DNA from: Nitrosomonas sp.
Lineage (GTDB): Bacteria > Pseudomonadota > Gammaproteobacteria > Burkholderiales > Nitrosomonadaceae
DNA: 64,000 nucleotides
Reading direction: 5' to 3'
Assembly (NCBI GenBank): GCA_019745325.1
Contig: JAIETK010000014.1
Span: 1-64,000, forward strand
Under the pieces are notes generated by a model. That model searched no databases, was not told the DNA's origin, and saw only the letters and a list, made by a program, of their open reading frames with translations. Both the position numbers and the translations under genes were made by a program. Shown here one piece after another: positions 25,624 to 33,821 of this stretch; within the stretch, counting starts at the first letter, position 1, and the number at the start of each line of letters is the position of its first letter.

Positions 25624-25676
25624 TCGATCGTTTGATTAAATTCGCTCTCCGCATCGGGGTGAAACCAGTAACTCAT
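25577..25676 (-). pseudogene. Remnant of a RelE/ParE-type toxin gene
   Basis: Reads MSYWFHPDAESEFNQTIDY then GEEFTQ, the start of a ParE/RelE-like toxin, before the frame passes into the antisense of fitB. Only about 33 of the usual 95 or so codons remain. Its ATG overlaps the stop of the antitoxin gene at 25673 (ATGA), the usual operon order. The fitAB module appears to have replaced or interrupted the rest, leaving an antitoxin without a working partner. Confidence 0.7.
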
Positions 25677-25900
25677 TTTTCAAATCGTTGCCAGATCCTA
25701 TCAAAGACTTCGTTGCCTGGAATTGCTGCACCGGCAGCTCCGGAGCGCATTTCCATCAAGCGTTGGTGAGCAGTTGTGATCCATTTTTTGTCAATCTCGG
25801 ATTCGGGCTGATTGAGGCTACGCAGTAGTGAATCGACAATCATCACGCGCTCTTCCACCGGAAGCGCTGTAATCTCATCAATCATTTTTTTCGTATTCAT
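25673..25900 (-). CDS. Addiction-module antitoxin (TIGR02574-like), orphaned
   Basis: 75-residue protein: MIDEITALPVEERVMIVDSLLRSLN and EIDKKWITTAHQRLMEMRSG are typical of the putative addiction module component family (Pfam PF09720), partner of ParE-type toxins. The downstream toxin is reduced to a 5' fragment, so it now stands alone, although the gene itself looks intact. It may still be expressed and bind related toxins elsewhere. Confidence 0.8.
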   Translation of the reverse strand: MNTKKMIDEITALPVEERVMIVDSLLRSLNQPESEIDKKWITTAHQRLMEMRSGAAGAAIPGNEVFDRIWQRFEK

Positions 25901-26028
25901 CGTTATTACTTCCCATGCGAATTGGATACATTAATTCACGCAATAATAACATCCAAACTGCTCACGCTTACCGCTATCCTGAAGGCTACCTGATGTAATT
26001 ATCCTTCTGCTGCATAAATTTTCATGAA

Positions 26029-26172
26029 TCGAGACCTTTGCACGGTGTCATGAGCGGTACGAGAATAAGGCAAAAATTTGCGAAAAAGCGGAATTTACAC
26101 GGGGTAAATGAGCATTTTCGCGAATTTTTAACGCAATTATCGTGCCGCGTAGTAACCGTGCAAAGGTCTCGA
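26029..26172. mobile_element. 144-bp MITE-like near-perfect palindrome
   Basis: Exact 18-bp terminal inverted repeats TCGAGACCTTTGCACGGT (26029-26046 and complement 26155-26172). The symmetry continues inward with mismatches across almost the whole element (e.g. GCGAAAA/TTTTCGC and ATTTAC/GTAAAT). GAGACCTTTGCA resembles ends of IS5-type insertion sequences (from memory). It has no coding capacity, so it would need a transposase elsewhere. The rest of the 25901-26265 gap holds nothing recognisable. Confidence 0.75.
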
Positions 26173-26265
26173 ATCGTCTTTTCGTGGCTGGCTGAATAAA
26201 ATGAAAGTGGAGCCAGAAACTGTCAGAGAAGCCTCTGATGTCACCCGATTTGGGGGGGCTGAAAC

Positions 26266-26622
26266 TTACCCACGCACTCTAGCCGCGCGGAATCCAAGCA
26301 AGCCTAAACCCGCCGGCAGCATCGCCCATACGCTGGGTTCCGGAACTGCGTTGATGTAGAAATCGTCGATGAAATAGCGGTCACGCCCGCCGGTGGAAGG
26401 GAAAATATTGTTGAGGCCGACAAAGCCGTCGACCGGGTCGGTCGATACGATGCCGACAAATCCGGAGATTGTGCTGCCGACCGGGACGATCGTTGAGCCG
26501 TTCAATTCGATAGGCCCCATGCCGCCACTAACGTAGTTAAAGCCGAACGCATACACCGCGCTGGTGAAATATCCGCCGACCGCTGCCAGATAATCGGCTT
26601 GCGAGGTATACAGCATTACTGC
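26266..26622 (-). pseudogene. 5'-truncated PEP-CTERM protein gene
   Basis: The frame ends in a normal PEP-CTERM anchor, AVPEPSVWAMLPAGLGLLGF followed by RAARVRG, after a beta-rich stretch (LYTSQADYLAAVGG, DPVDGFVGLNNIF, RYFIDDFYINA). Upstream of about 26622 the frame runs into antisense fitA, so signal peptide and N-terminus are gone. The first in-frame ATG (MLYTSQ) gives no signal sequence. A rearrangement has joined this gene tail-first to the decayed fitA copy. Confidence 0.75.
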
Positions 26623-26820
26623 GGCATGCGTGCGGCAAAGACCGGTGTTTCGCTGGAGGCTTATGTGCGCCATATCTTGCAGAAAGCATCGCTTGCCAAC
26701 GAATTCACGTCCGCCGATATTGCGCAAATCGCGGAAAAGTATTTCGGCCAGGAGCACGAAGTTGCGCTTGATTTGCCGGAGCTCAGCACGAAACGTCAAG
26801 CCGTTGATTTCGACGCATGA
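26623..26820 (+). pseudogene. Decayed fitA copy, 5'-truncated
   Basis: From GCATGCGTGCGGCAAA onward this matches fitA at 24929-25177 with scattered substitutions (VSLEAYVRHILQKASLANEF, then KRQAVDFDA) but lacks the first 18 or so codons with the DNA-binding strand. A one-base difference near the junction and the fused PEP-CTERM sequence mark the breakpoint. Not expected to repress. Confidence 0.78.
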
Positions 26821-27232
26821 TCGTTCTGGATGCCAACGTTATCTCCGAATTGATGCGCGAACAGCCCGATGCGAATGTTAAACAATGGATCAAAGCGCAA
26901 AAAACGATTCATCTTGCCATCACTACAATCACCGCGCAGAGATTCAATGAGGTCTGGCACGTTTGCCGGAGGGTAAGCGGCGCACCCAATTAACCGCCAA
27001 TTTTTCGGATTTCATTGCCGAAGCTTTCAGCGGCAGAATTTTTCCCTTCGATGAAGAAGCGGCCTATCATTACGGCGAAATTGCCGCCACGTGCGAATCC
27101 GGTGGCATCAATACCGATGCCGTGGATCTGATGATCGCCGCCATCGCCAGCAGCAGGCGAGCGGCTATTGCTACACGAAATGTCAAGTACCTCACCGGTT
27201 GCGGCGTTGCAATCATTAATCTTACACATTAG
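26817..27232 (+). pseudogene. Decayed fitB copy with one-base frameshift
   Basis: Matches fitB closely, but ACCGTCGCAGAG in the intact gene is ACCGCGCAGAG here (about 26934): one T lost, shifting the frame after ITA. The downstream part continues in the correct frame from about 26963 to CGVAIINLTH. The family C-terminus is therefore likely the short one seen here, which shows that the longer tail of the intact fitB is foreign. Confidence 0.8.
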
Positions 27233-27246
27233 TTATTGCAGCACGA

Positions 27247-27483
27247 ATGTCACTTGGAAAAATCGTTCGACCAGAATTTGAAACTGCAATCAATCAAGAC
27301 CTAAAAGCACTTTTTTTGGTAGATGGAATTAACAAGACTTTTGTTGAACATTGGTGGAGATCACGTGCAGCTTATATTGTAAGTCTAGGAACTTGCACAA
27401 CTGTCAAAGGAATCAGGTTTATGAGTATTTATCACACAATTACTGGCCTGATGCCAAGTATAAAGCGGAGAGTTTATGAGTGA
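27247..27483 (+). CDS. Short hypothetical frame, doubtful
   Basis: Open frame of 78 codons after the fitB remnant, with AT-rich codon use and no motif recognised. No convincing ribosome site. It may be a remnant of an integrated gene. Otherwise the gap 27233-27535 shows nothing. Confidence 0.2.
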   Translation: MSLGKIVRPEFETAINQDLKALFLVDGINKTFVEHWWRSRAAYIVSLGTCTTVKGIRFMSIYHTITGLMPSIKRRVYE

Positions 27484-27535
27484 TTTTTCGGCGATTAAAA
27501 ACTTGAACTAGCTATAAATTGAATATATCCAATAT

Positions 27536-28411
27536 TTAAATAACGACTGTAGGATCCTTCACAATTTCCTGATGCACAAAACTACGCAAAGTAAAGACTT
27601 GTTCGGCATTCGGATTGGCGAACTCGACGCCGTGGCAAAATAGCAAATTCTGTTTAATACTCGAGGATTTAATATTCACATTCAACAGCATGGGAATACT
27701 TCTCTCTCCAAGCTGCAATTCAAAAGACAACTCCAATTTTTCGTTAATCTTTAGTCCCAAATCGTCTTGTAAAGTGATTTGTGCGCCGCTGGCACTCAGA
27801 TTGGTAATTAAAATTTCAGCACCAGTAACATTGGTCCTTGCTCTGATTTCAGTCCTAATCCGTCTTGATTTCCGGATTTTCTGACCCTTGATTTGACTGG
27901 GAAAAGACAAGCAAAGACATTTGAGTGGATGCTTGATTACATAGTCAATAAAAACCCTAAATCTGAACATATTTTGGCCATTAAAAAAATTGGCCTGCAT
28001 TTGATCGCCTTCCACAAAAGCAGATCCGATCATTTGATCGGCTGTCGGCAAAGAAACTATCAACGTAACTTTAGGGATATATCCGATTACGTTCACCGTG
28101 CAAGTACCATTCTTTGAAAAACATAGGCTACTTGCATTTGATTGCGGTTTTAACAGCAACTTGTCACCGACTTTAAGCTGCATATCGCCAAAATCAAAAT
28201 GAGCCGGATAATCGGCTGGCTTATTATGATTCAATTGATTTTCTTTGCATTGAAAGAAGATTTTTCTATCAGACAGAGTTTTCAGCTCATCCGGCGTTTT
28301 GAAAATATGCCCCCGTTCTAGCAGCACCTCACCGTTCTGGTCTACCAAGTTATGCGGCAATGGCTGGCCGATTTTTAAATCAGATATCTGGATTTGCGTT
28401 AAATTCATCAT
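27536..28411 (-). CDS. PilZ-domain c-di-GMP binding protein (YcgR-like)
   Basis: 291 residues. The N-terminal two-thirds are a YcgR-type beta domain (ISDLKIGQPLPHNLVDQNG; VGDKLLLKPQ). The PilZ domain begins near residue 180 with the c-di-GMP binding arginines in RKSRRIRTE and the second motif NLSASGAQI, then a beta-barrel to the C-terminus. It should bind cyclic di-GMP and alter motility or envelope function by protein contact. It stands alone; a GGDEF-EAL protein is encoded at 40.4-42.9 kb. Start at the double ATG (MMNLTQ). Confidence 0.87.
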   Translation of the reverse strand: MMNLTQIQISDLKIGQPLPHNLVDQNGEVLLERGHIFKTPDELKTLSDRKIFFQCKENQLNHNKPADYPAHFDFGDMQLKVGDKLLLKPQSNASSLCFSKNGTCTVNVIGYIPKVTLIVSLPTADQMIGSAFVEGDQMQANFFNGQNMFRFRVFIDYVIKHPLKCLCLSFPSQIKGQKIRKSRRIRTEIRARTNVTGAEILITNLSASGAQITLQDDLGLKINEKLELSFELQLGERSIPMLLNVNIKSSSIKQNLLFCHGVEFANPNAEQVFTLRSFVHQEIVKDPTVVI

Positions 28412-28569
28412 CTTTATCTTATAAAATGAGTGATGAGGATTACGTTAAATAGATCGGTATCTTAAGTAGGAATGTTCTGTTTTTATGTAGGATTATTCTT
28501 TTAATCGAAGATTGGCACAAAAAGTATCCCTCCGCTGGATTGACTCGAATACAATACACTCCACATCCT

Positions 28570-29232
28570 ATGAAAAATAACCACCGCTTCAATGACGCCG
28601 AACGCGCGGCAATTTACCGAGCTATCGCGGAACGCCGCGACATGCGCCATTTTCTCCCCAACCCGGTAGACTCGTGCCTCTTGAAACGGCTGCTCACCGC
28701 CGCAAACCAGGCACCCAATGTAGGATTGATGCAGCCGTGGCGGTTTATCCGCATCACCGACCACAATCTTCGCAACGCTATCGCATCTATGGTGGAAGAA
28801 GAGCGGCAACGCACTGCTTCGGCTCTGCAAAAACGCGGGGATGAATTTATGCGCCTAAAAGTCGAGGGCATTCGAGAATGTGGAGAACTGCTTGTGGCTG
28901 CATTGAGTGACCGCAGAGAGCAGCATATTTTCGGCCGCCGCACCCTACCCGAGATGGATCTGGCTTCTGTTTCTTGCGCGATTCAAAATCTCTGGCTGGC
29001 TGCACGAGCGGAAGGATTAGGCATGGGCTGGGTTTCATTGTTTGATCCGATACAACTTGCCCAGTTGTTGAACATGCCGGACGGCAGCAAACCCATCGCC
29101 ATTTTATGCATTGGCCATGTCGAAGATTTCTATCCCGCTCCAATGCTGAAACTCGAAGGCTGGGCGGAAGAACGCCCGCTGCATGAATTATTATTTCATA
29201 ACTATTGGAACAATGTAGAAATCAAGGAATGA
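28570..29232 (+). CDS. bluB: 5,6-dimethylbenzimidazole synthase
   Basis: 220 residues from the ATG at 28570. BluB is a flavin-destroying nitroreductase-fold enzyme that converts FMNH2 and O2 into 5,6-dimethylbenzimidazole, the lower ligand of B12. Motifs: RRDMRHFLPNPV, AANQAPNVGLMQPWRFIRI, LPEMDLASVSCAIQNLWLAARAEG (in parts) and GMGWVSLFDP. The reading could extend 10 codons upstream but those have no support. With cobS it points to completion of cobalamin from precursors. A hairpin terminator follows directly. Confidence 0.93.
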   Translation: MKNNHRFNDAERAAIYRAIAERRDMRHFLPNPVDSCLLKRLLTAANQAPNVGLMQPWRFIRITDHNLRNAIASMVEEERQRTASALQKRGDEFMRLKVEGIRECGELLVAALSDRREQHIFGRRTLPEMDLASVSCAIQNLWLAARAEGLGMGWVSLFDPIQLAQLLNMPDGSKPIAILCIGHVEDFYPAPMLKLEGWAEERPLHELLFHNYWNNVEIKE

Positions 29233-29245
29233 CTGAAGGAAAAAA

Positions 29246-29276
29246 TACCCGGAGAATGTTTCCTATCCTCCGGGTA
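29246..29276 (+). terminator. Hairpin terminator of bluB
   Basis: Perfect 9-bp stem TACCCGGAG / CTCCGGGTA with a 13-base loop, 14 bp past the bluB stop, preceded by A5 and followed by AAAAGTT; more likely to act for bluB, though the A-rich left flank would serve the other strand as well. Confidence 0.7.
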
Positions 29277-29371
29277 AAAGTTACTACGGATATAATGCCA
29301 CAATTATTTCGGCATATATTCCGATATCTTAAAGATTTTTCCTACTTAATCTATTGATATTACAATGATTA

Positions 29372-29737
29372 TTAAATATCACCATGTATAACGTGCTGCG
29401 AGCTTTTAGCTGGATCCAACTGACTCAAATCAAGCTTCAGCTTTTCTCCAAGCCATCTTGCAAACACCGTATGTGCTGCCAATTCGTCATCCTGGACAGG
29501 ATGAATCAATACTGATAGTCCCGACCGTTTCTTATCGATGACCGGAACGACACTATCGATTTTTGCTGCGGGAACATGAATCTCAAACATCGGCCTGGGA
29601 TGCGGACCGATCGGCTTAAGTATCAATTCTCCCACGTAGGTTAATTGTGGAATCGCACGGATCAAATCATCCCTGATTTGTTGTGCGAGCTCGATTTCAT
29701 TCTTCATAAAATAGATGTGCACGTGAAATTCTTCCAT
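29372..29737 (-). CDS. DOPA 4,5-dioxygenase family protein
   Basis: 121 residues from the ATG at 29737 (MEEFHVHIYF), the usual family length; the frame opens 44 codons further upstream without a matching domain. DOPA_dioxygen (PF08883) family: HVHIYFM near the start, GPHPRPMFEIHVP and VLIHPVQDDELAAHT carry the conserved histidines that would hold the metal. Bacterial members have no settled physiological substrate. Isolated gene. Confidence 0.82.
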   Translation of the reverse strand: MEEFHVHIYFMKNEIELAQQIRDDLIRAIPQLTYVGELILKPIGPHPRPMFEIHVPAAKIDSVVPVIDKKRSGLSVLIHPVQDDELAAHTVFARWLGEKLKLDLSQLDPAKSSQHVIHGDI

Positions 29738-29964
29738 GATTTTATATTCTTTCCCGTCAAGCGGATTATTAGTTGAGGCCCTCATCTTAGAACTGTTATC
29801 AGAACTAAGATTCACCGCAATACTACCCCGCATTGACAGCACTTGTCTCACATCTATCTCTTTGAACATTTTAGTAAAAATGACTTAATTTATTAAAGAC
29901 AACAGCATTTATCCGATTGTTAATAATCAGGATGAAGTGGGAAGATGTTACGGCTGACGGTGAA

Positions 29965-30310
29965 ATAACTTTTGTCAGATGATTCCCAGAAGTGGATCTC
30001 AATTTCTGGACAGACTGGATATGAACACGCCATCGCGCACGCGCCGTGTCATCGGATAGGTTTGTCAGGAAAGTGATGATCAAATCGTTTTTCGCTATCT
30101 GAAAAACACCCCTGATTTTGAGACGACCTGTACAGCAGGTTTTAAAGGTTTTCCGGCGTTCCGGCTTGAAGATGATGAAGTGCGCCAAGGTGTGATTGAA
30201 TCATTGCTGCGCCGTTTGCCGCCGCGTAATCGCGAGGATTTTGCCGGATTTCCCGCACAGCATCAGCCTGTCTTGTCCATTAAAAGATGCAACGGCAAAC
30301 CCGGACGATG
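29965..30310 (+). pseudogene. Decayed unknown coding region
   Basis: Frame 3 reads like protein on both sides of a single TAG at 30057-30059: FLDRLDMNTPSRTRRVIG before it, and SDDQIVFRYLKNTPDFETTC, GFPAFRLEDDEVRQGVIESL and RRLPPRNREDF after it, up to a TGA near 30308. No start codon with a ribosome site is seen and I do not recognise the family. The amino-acid texture (amphipathic, charged, little bias) argues for a former gene. The opposite-strand frame at 29871-30188 is probably its shadow. The rest of 29738-30527 shows only the site at 30459. Confidence 0.45.
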
Positions 30311-30458
30311 ACCCGGTTCGTCAATATTATCAAGTAGTCAATCCGCTTCTTCACAACCGGAACTTTCTGACCAGGTGATGCGGATCCCCCTTCCATCACC
30401 GATGCCGGATTAACCAGCGCTTCCTGTGGCGCCGCCTCGAACTCCTTCGTTTTGTTAA

Positions 30459-30476
30459 ATGACATCGAAATGTCAT
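30459..30476 (+). promoter_or_regulatory. Pho-box-like site upstream of the TonB operon
   Basis: ATGACAT-CGAA-ATGTCAT, 52 bp before the DUF3450 start codon. It matches the E. coli PhoB box CTGTCATAWAWCTGTCAY at 13 of 18 positions by my count and also forms a 7-bp inverted repeat. Nearly the same sequence stands before the beta-helix gene at 44749. Binding protein inferred. Confidence 0.5.
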
Positions 30477-30527
30477 GAAAGTGAAATATTCGGCTTGTAG
30501 TATTCACGCCAACATAAGAGGGGTTGT

Positions 30528-31295
30528 ATGCAGATTCAGTTATCAAAAAAAATCGTGGTGTTAGGCAGTTGGATGCTGCTTGGTTTTGCATCGCCAGTCT
30601 TGGCAAGCAATATTGAAAATCTTGCAAAATCGCTGGCTAAAATCCGTGGTGAAGTGGAAGCATTGCAATCGCAACTCGATATAGAAAAAGAAAAATACAG
30701 CAGCAAAATGTCCGCGCTCAATTCGCAGTTGGCGGACTTGAGCGTCGAAGAACGCCGCCAGAAATTGAGTATCGAGAAACTGCAACAGTCGATCGACAAA
30801 CTCGGTGTGACCACCCAACAAGCCGAGCAATCCGGCGAACATTTGAAACCGGTCTTGCTTTCCGCATTGGCCGATTACAAGCGCCATATTCAAGGCGGTT
30901 TTCCGTTCAAAGTCGACGACCGCGTCAAAGCCATCCACGATCTGGAAAATAACCTGGTGAATCAGCAAATTGATCCGAGTAAAGCGGTTAATCAAACCTG
31001 GTCGCTGATCGAAGACGAAATCAGGCTGAGCAAGGAAAATGGGATTTACCAGCAAACGATTTTGCTGAACGGCGAGAAGGTGCTGGTTGACATTGCCAAG
31101 ATCGGCACGGTGTTTATGTTTTTCCAAACCAAGGATAACCAGAGTGGGATGGCGAAACGATCCCAGGACGGTGGCTGGATTTTTGAAACCGTGAGCGACA
31201 GTACTGACCGCGAACGCATCCGCAATCTATTTGACTCACTCAAAAAACAAATCCGCCAGGGTTATTTCGAATTACCTAATCCATTAAGTAAATGA
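30528..31295 (+). CDS. DUF3450 periplasmic coiled-coil protein
   Basis: 255 residues with a signal peptide (LLGFASPVLA cleavage region), a long coiled coil at about 30-105 (KIRGEVEALQSQLDIEKEKYSSK is part of it) and a C-terminal globular domain with the family stretch GGFPFKVDDRV and GGWIFETVSD. DUF3450 proteins are encoded first in TonB2-type operons and probably work with the TtpC-like subunit in the periplasm. Its TGA overlaps the ATG of the next gene. First gene of a six-gene operon. Confidence 0.88.
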   Translation: MQIQLSKKIVVLGSWMLLGFASPVLASNIENLAKSLAKIRGEVEALQSQLDIEKEKYSSKMSALNSQLADLSVEERRQKLSIEKLQQSIDKLGVTTQQAEQSGEHLKPVLLSALADYKRHIQGGFPFKVDDRVKAIHDLENNLVNQQIDPSKAVNQTWSLIEDEIRLSKENGIYQQTILLNGEKVLVDIAKIGTVFMFFQTKDNQSGMAKRSQDGGWIFETVSDSTDRERIRNLFDSLKKQIRQGYFELPNPLSK

Positions 31296-32788
31296 AAAAA
31301 TTGTTAATTAATCTGCTGTTGTTGGTGGTGGTCTGGGCCAACTCCAGCTTTGCCCAGCAACCCAAGGATGCGACGGCCGGTGAAAATGTCACGGTATCAA
31401 CGCCGGAAGGAAAATCCGCAACAGCGCCCGCCATAAAGCAACCGGAAGCGAAGAAGCAAGCGGTTAGCTTGGAAACTGCTTACAAACGGGAATATGCCTT
31501 TCTGGAAGCGCAGAAGCGCGAACTCAACGAGCGTTTAAGAAATTACCAGGCCAGCACGCAACGGGAAGAGCAAGCGCTGAACGCCAAGATCATTGCGCTG
31601 GAACGGACATCCGTTGAGCGTTCGTCAAAAATAGATCAGCTTAATGCGCAGTTGGCCGAATCCGAACGCAGTGAAGCCGCGGTATCGGAGCGTCATGACG
31701 CACTCGAAACAACTTATTTGCAAGCTGAGCTGACACTCAAGAATCACGGCATTGAAATGCCCCAGGCGATGAAGGATGCTAAAGGCAATGATCCGGAAAA
31801 AGTCGGCTTTATTTTCAAGCAAGCATTAACGTTGCTGCAGAAACTTGGCAGCATTCAAACCAAACCGGGTCATTTTTTTCTCGCGAACGGTAAGCAGGCC
31901 GAAGGATCGCTGATTCACCTCGGCAATGTCGCAGCTTTCGGTATCAGCGCGGAAGGCGGCGGCAGCCTGGTACCGGCAGGCGGCGGTGATTTCAAGGTAT
32001 GGAAAAACGCAGGTGCGGAAAGCGCTGCCGCGTTGAGCAAAAATGAACAACCGGCGGTGCTGCAGTTATATTTATTCGAATCGCGTTCGACCTCGATTGA
32101 CGAAGCGCCGGAGAAAACGCTGCTGAGCATCATCGATTCGGGCGGTCCGATTGGTTGGGTGATCGTGATACTGGGCGGATTTGCAGGGATATTGGTGATG
32201 ATCCGCGCTCAATTGTTGCGGACCAATAGCGCCGATAACGCGCAATTGACCGATCAGATCATTCAGCAATTGACTGCCGGAGATCTCGAAACAGCCAAGA
32301 AGCACTGCGAAAGCAATACCTCTGCAATCGGGCGGGTGCTGCACTACACCTTGCGTCATCTGAAAGACGATCGCGATCACATGGAAGGTATTGTCTATGA
32401 AGCGATTCTGCAGGAATCAGGGCCGCTCGACCGGTTTGGCCCGGCGATTCTGGTGATTGCATCGGTGGCGCCGCTGTTGGGCTTGCTCGGCACGGTCACT
32501 GGCATGATCGAGACTTTCGACATGATTACCGAATTCGGAACCGGCGATCCGAAGTTGTTATCGGACGGCATCTCGATTGCGCTGGTTACCACCCAGCTCG
32601 GTTTGACCGTCGCGATTCCGGCGCTGTTGCTGGGTTCCTTGTTAACCGCATGGGCAAAGAATATCAAGCGCGATATGGAACATTCGGCGCTGCGGATTAT
32701 TAACATTTTCTTGGGCGGCGGTGTCGATGTTGAGGGATCTGATGAGATCAGCACCGGCGGAACTTCATTTGCGCTAGGCAATGCCTGA
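31292..32788 (+). CDS. TtpC-like MotA/TolQ/ExbB proton-channel protein
   Basis: 498 residues: signal peptide, a periplasmic coiled coil (about 50-150), a beta-like domain (GHFFLANGKQAEGSLI), a membrane segment (GPIGWVIVILGGFAGILV), then the ExbB/TolQ core with GPAILVIASVAPLLGLLGTV, TGMIETFDMI and SIALVTTQLGLTVAIPALL. This long form is the TtpC subunit known from Vibrio TonB2 systems, needed in addition to ExbB/ExbD. Overlaps DUF3450 by 4 bp and exbB by 8 bp. Confidence 0.9.
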   Translation: MKKLLINLLLLVVVWANSSFAQQPKDATAGENVTVSTPEGKSATAPAIKQPEAKKQAVSLETAYKREYAFLEAQKRELNERLRNYQASTQREEQALNAKIIALERTSVERSSKIDQLNAQLAESERSEAAVSERHDALETTYLQAELTLKNHGIEMPQAMKDAKGNDPEKVGFIFKQALTLLQKLGSIQTKPGHFFLANGKQAEGSLIHLGNVAAFGISAEGGGSLVPAGGGDFKVWKNAGAESAAALSKNEQPAVLQLYLFESRSTSIDEAPEKTLLSIIDSGGPIGWVIVILGGFAGILVMIRAQLLRTNSADNAQLTDQIIQQLTAGDLETAKKHCESNTSAIGRVLHYTLRHLKDDRDHMEGIVYEAILQESGPLDRFGPAILVIASVAPLLGLLGTVTGMIETFDMITEFGTGDPKLLSDGISIALVTTQLGLTVAIPALLLGSLLTAWAKNIKRDMEHSALRIINIFLGGGVDVEGSDEISTGGTSFALGNA

Positions 32789-33413
32789 TATGGACGCGGC
32801 TGAACATTTATTGATTGTCAAGGAAATGTTCGCAGCGGGCGGTATCGTGATGCCACCGCTGGTGCTGTGTACGCTATTGCTGTGGTATGGCCTCGGCTAC
32901 CGGTTCTGGGTAATGAAAGAACCGAAACGCATGGGTGTGCGCGATCTATTGCAATACTATCAACAAGATATTGACCGGCCAGCGGTGAATATCGTCGCAC
33001 GCGCGATTCGGCAAGGCGTGCGGTTGCAAAAAAAAGGCGTGCGAAATTTGCGCCGTCATCTGGATGCGGCTTTTTACGAATACGAACGGGAAATCGGAAA
33101 GTTTGCCGTGCTGGTGCGCGTCGTGATTCTCATAGCACCGTTGCTTGGATTGCTGGGTACGGTGATCGGCATGATCGAAACCTTCGACTCGCTGGCGACC
33201 ATGACCCTGCATTCGCAATCCGGCGGTATCGCCGGCGGCATTTCACAAGCGCTGTTCACCACGCAAATGGGATTGACGGTGGCGATTCCGGGGTTGCTGG
33301 CACATAGCATTCTCAGGCGCAAACAGCAGCAAATCGAACTGGATCTGTCGCAAGTCAAGGATTTGCTGTGCCATCAAAGCCATCTTCAACCTTCTAGCGG
33401 GAGTCATTCATGA
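32781..33413 (+). CDS. exbB: ExbB-type proton channel protein (TonB2 system)
   Basis: 210-residue MotA/TolQ/ExbB protein with three membrane segments: VMPPLVLCTLLLWYGLGY, APLLGLLGTVIGMIETF and AIPGLLAHSI. Works with ExbD to couple the proton gradient to TonB. It overlaps the ttpC-like gene and its stop overlaps the exbD start (ATGA). Shorter than the preceding paralogue and without its periplasmic part. Confidence 0.9.
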   Translation: MPDMDAAEHLLIVKEMFAAGGIVMPPLVLCTLLLWYGLGYRFWVMKEPKRMGVRDLLQYYQQDIDRPAVNIVARAIRQGVRLQKKGVRNLRRHLDAAFYEYEREIGKFAVLVRVVILIAPLLGLLGTVIGMIETFDSLATMTLHSQSGGIAGGISQALFTTQMGLTVAIPGLLAHSILRRKQQQIELDLSQVKDLLCHQSHLQPSSGSHS

Positions 33414-33817
33414 TGCGCAATAACGAACCGGCCGAAGCCGAGACAACCATCGATATGGCGCCGTTGATCGACATCGTTTTTATCTTGTTGATCTTCTTTA
33501 TGGTGACAACGACTTTCGTCAAAGACATGAAACTGGATCTGGAGCGGCCCAAAGCGAATAGCGCGGTGGCGGCGTCGAGTAAAGCGATCCGGTTGTTCAT
33601 TGATCGCAACGGCGATACCTATGTCGACGGCGAGGCGGTGCGGTTGTGGTTAATACAAAGCAAATTGCGGGATTTATTGAGTACGTCTTCCAACAAGATC
33701 GTGCTGGTTGTCACCGATGAAGGGGTGCCGGCGGGACGGTTGGTGGAAGTCGTGGATCAGGCGCGCTTGGCGGGTGCCGAGAGCGTGGGTGTAGCAACGA
33801 GAAAAGAAGCGGGGTAA
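33410..33817 (+). CDS. exbD: ExbD-type biopolymer transport protein
   Basis: 135 residues: short cytoplasmic N-terminus, one membrane segment DMAPLIDIVFILLIFFMVTT with the proton-carrying Asp, and a periplasmic domain with the swapped-strand motif IVLVVTDEGVPAGRLVEVVD. Forms the ExbB-ExbD motor. Translationally coupled to exbB; 4 bp before tonB. Confidence 0.92.
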   Translation: MMRNNEPAEAETTIDMAPLIDIVFILLIFFMVTTTFVKDMKLDLERPKANSAVAASSKAIRLFIDRNGDTYVDGEAVRLWLIQSKLRDLLSTSSNKIVLVVTDEGVPAGRLVEVVDQARLAGAESVGVATRKEAG

Positions 33818-33821
33818 TGAT

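Noticed and set aside
29871-30188. 105-codon minus-strand frame
   Set aside because: It has no signal or motif and overlaps the more protein-like plus-strand decayed frame; likely a shadow.
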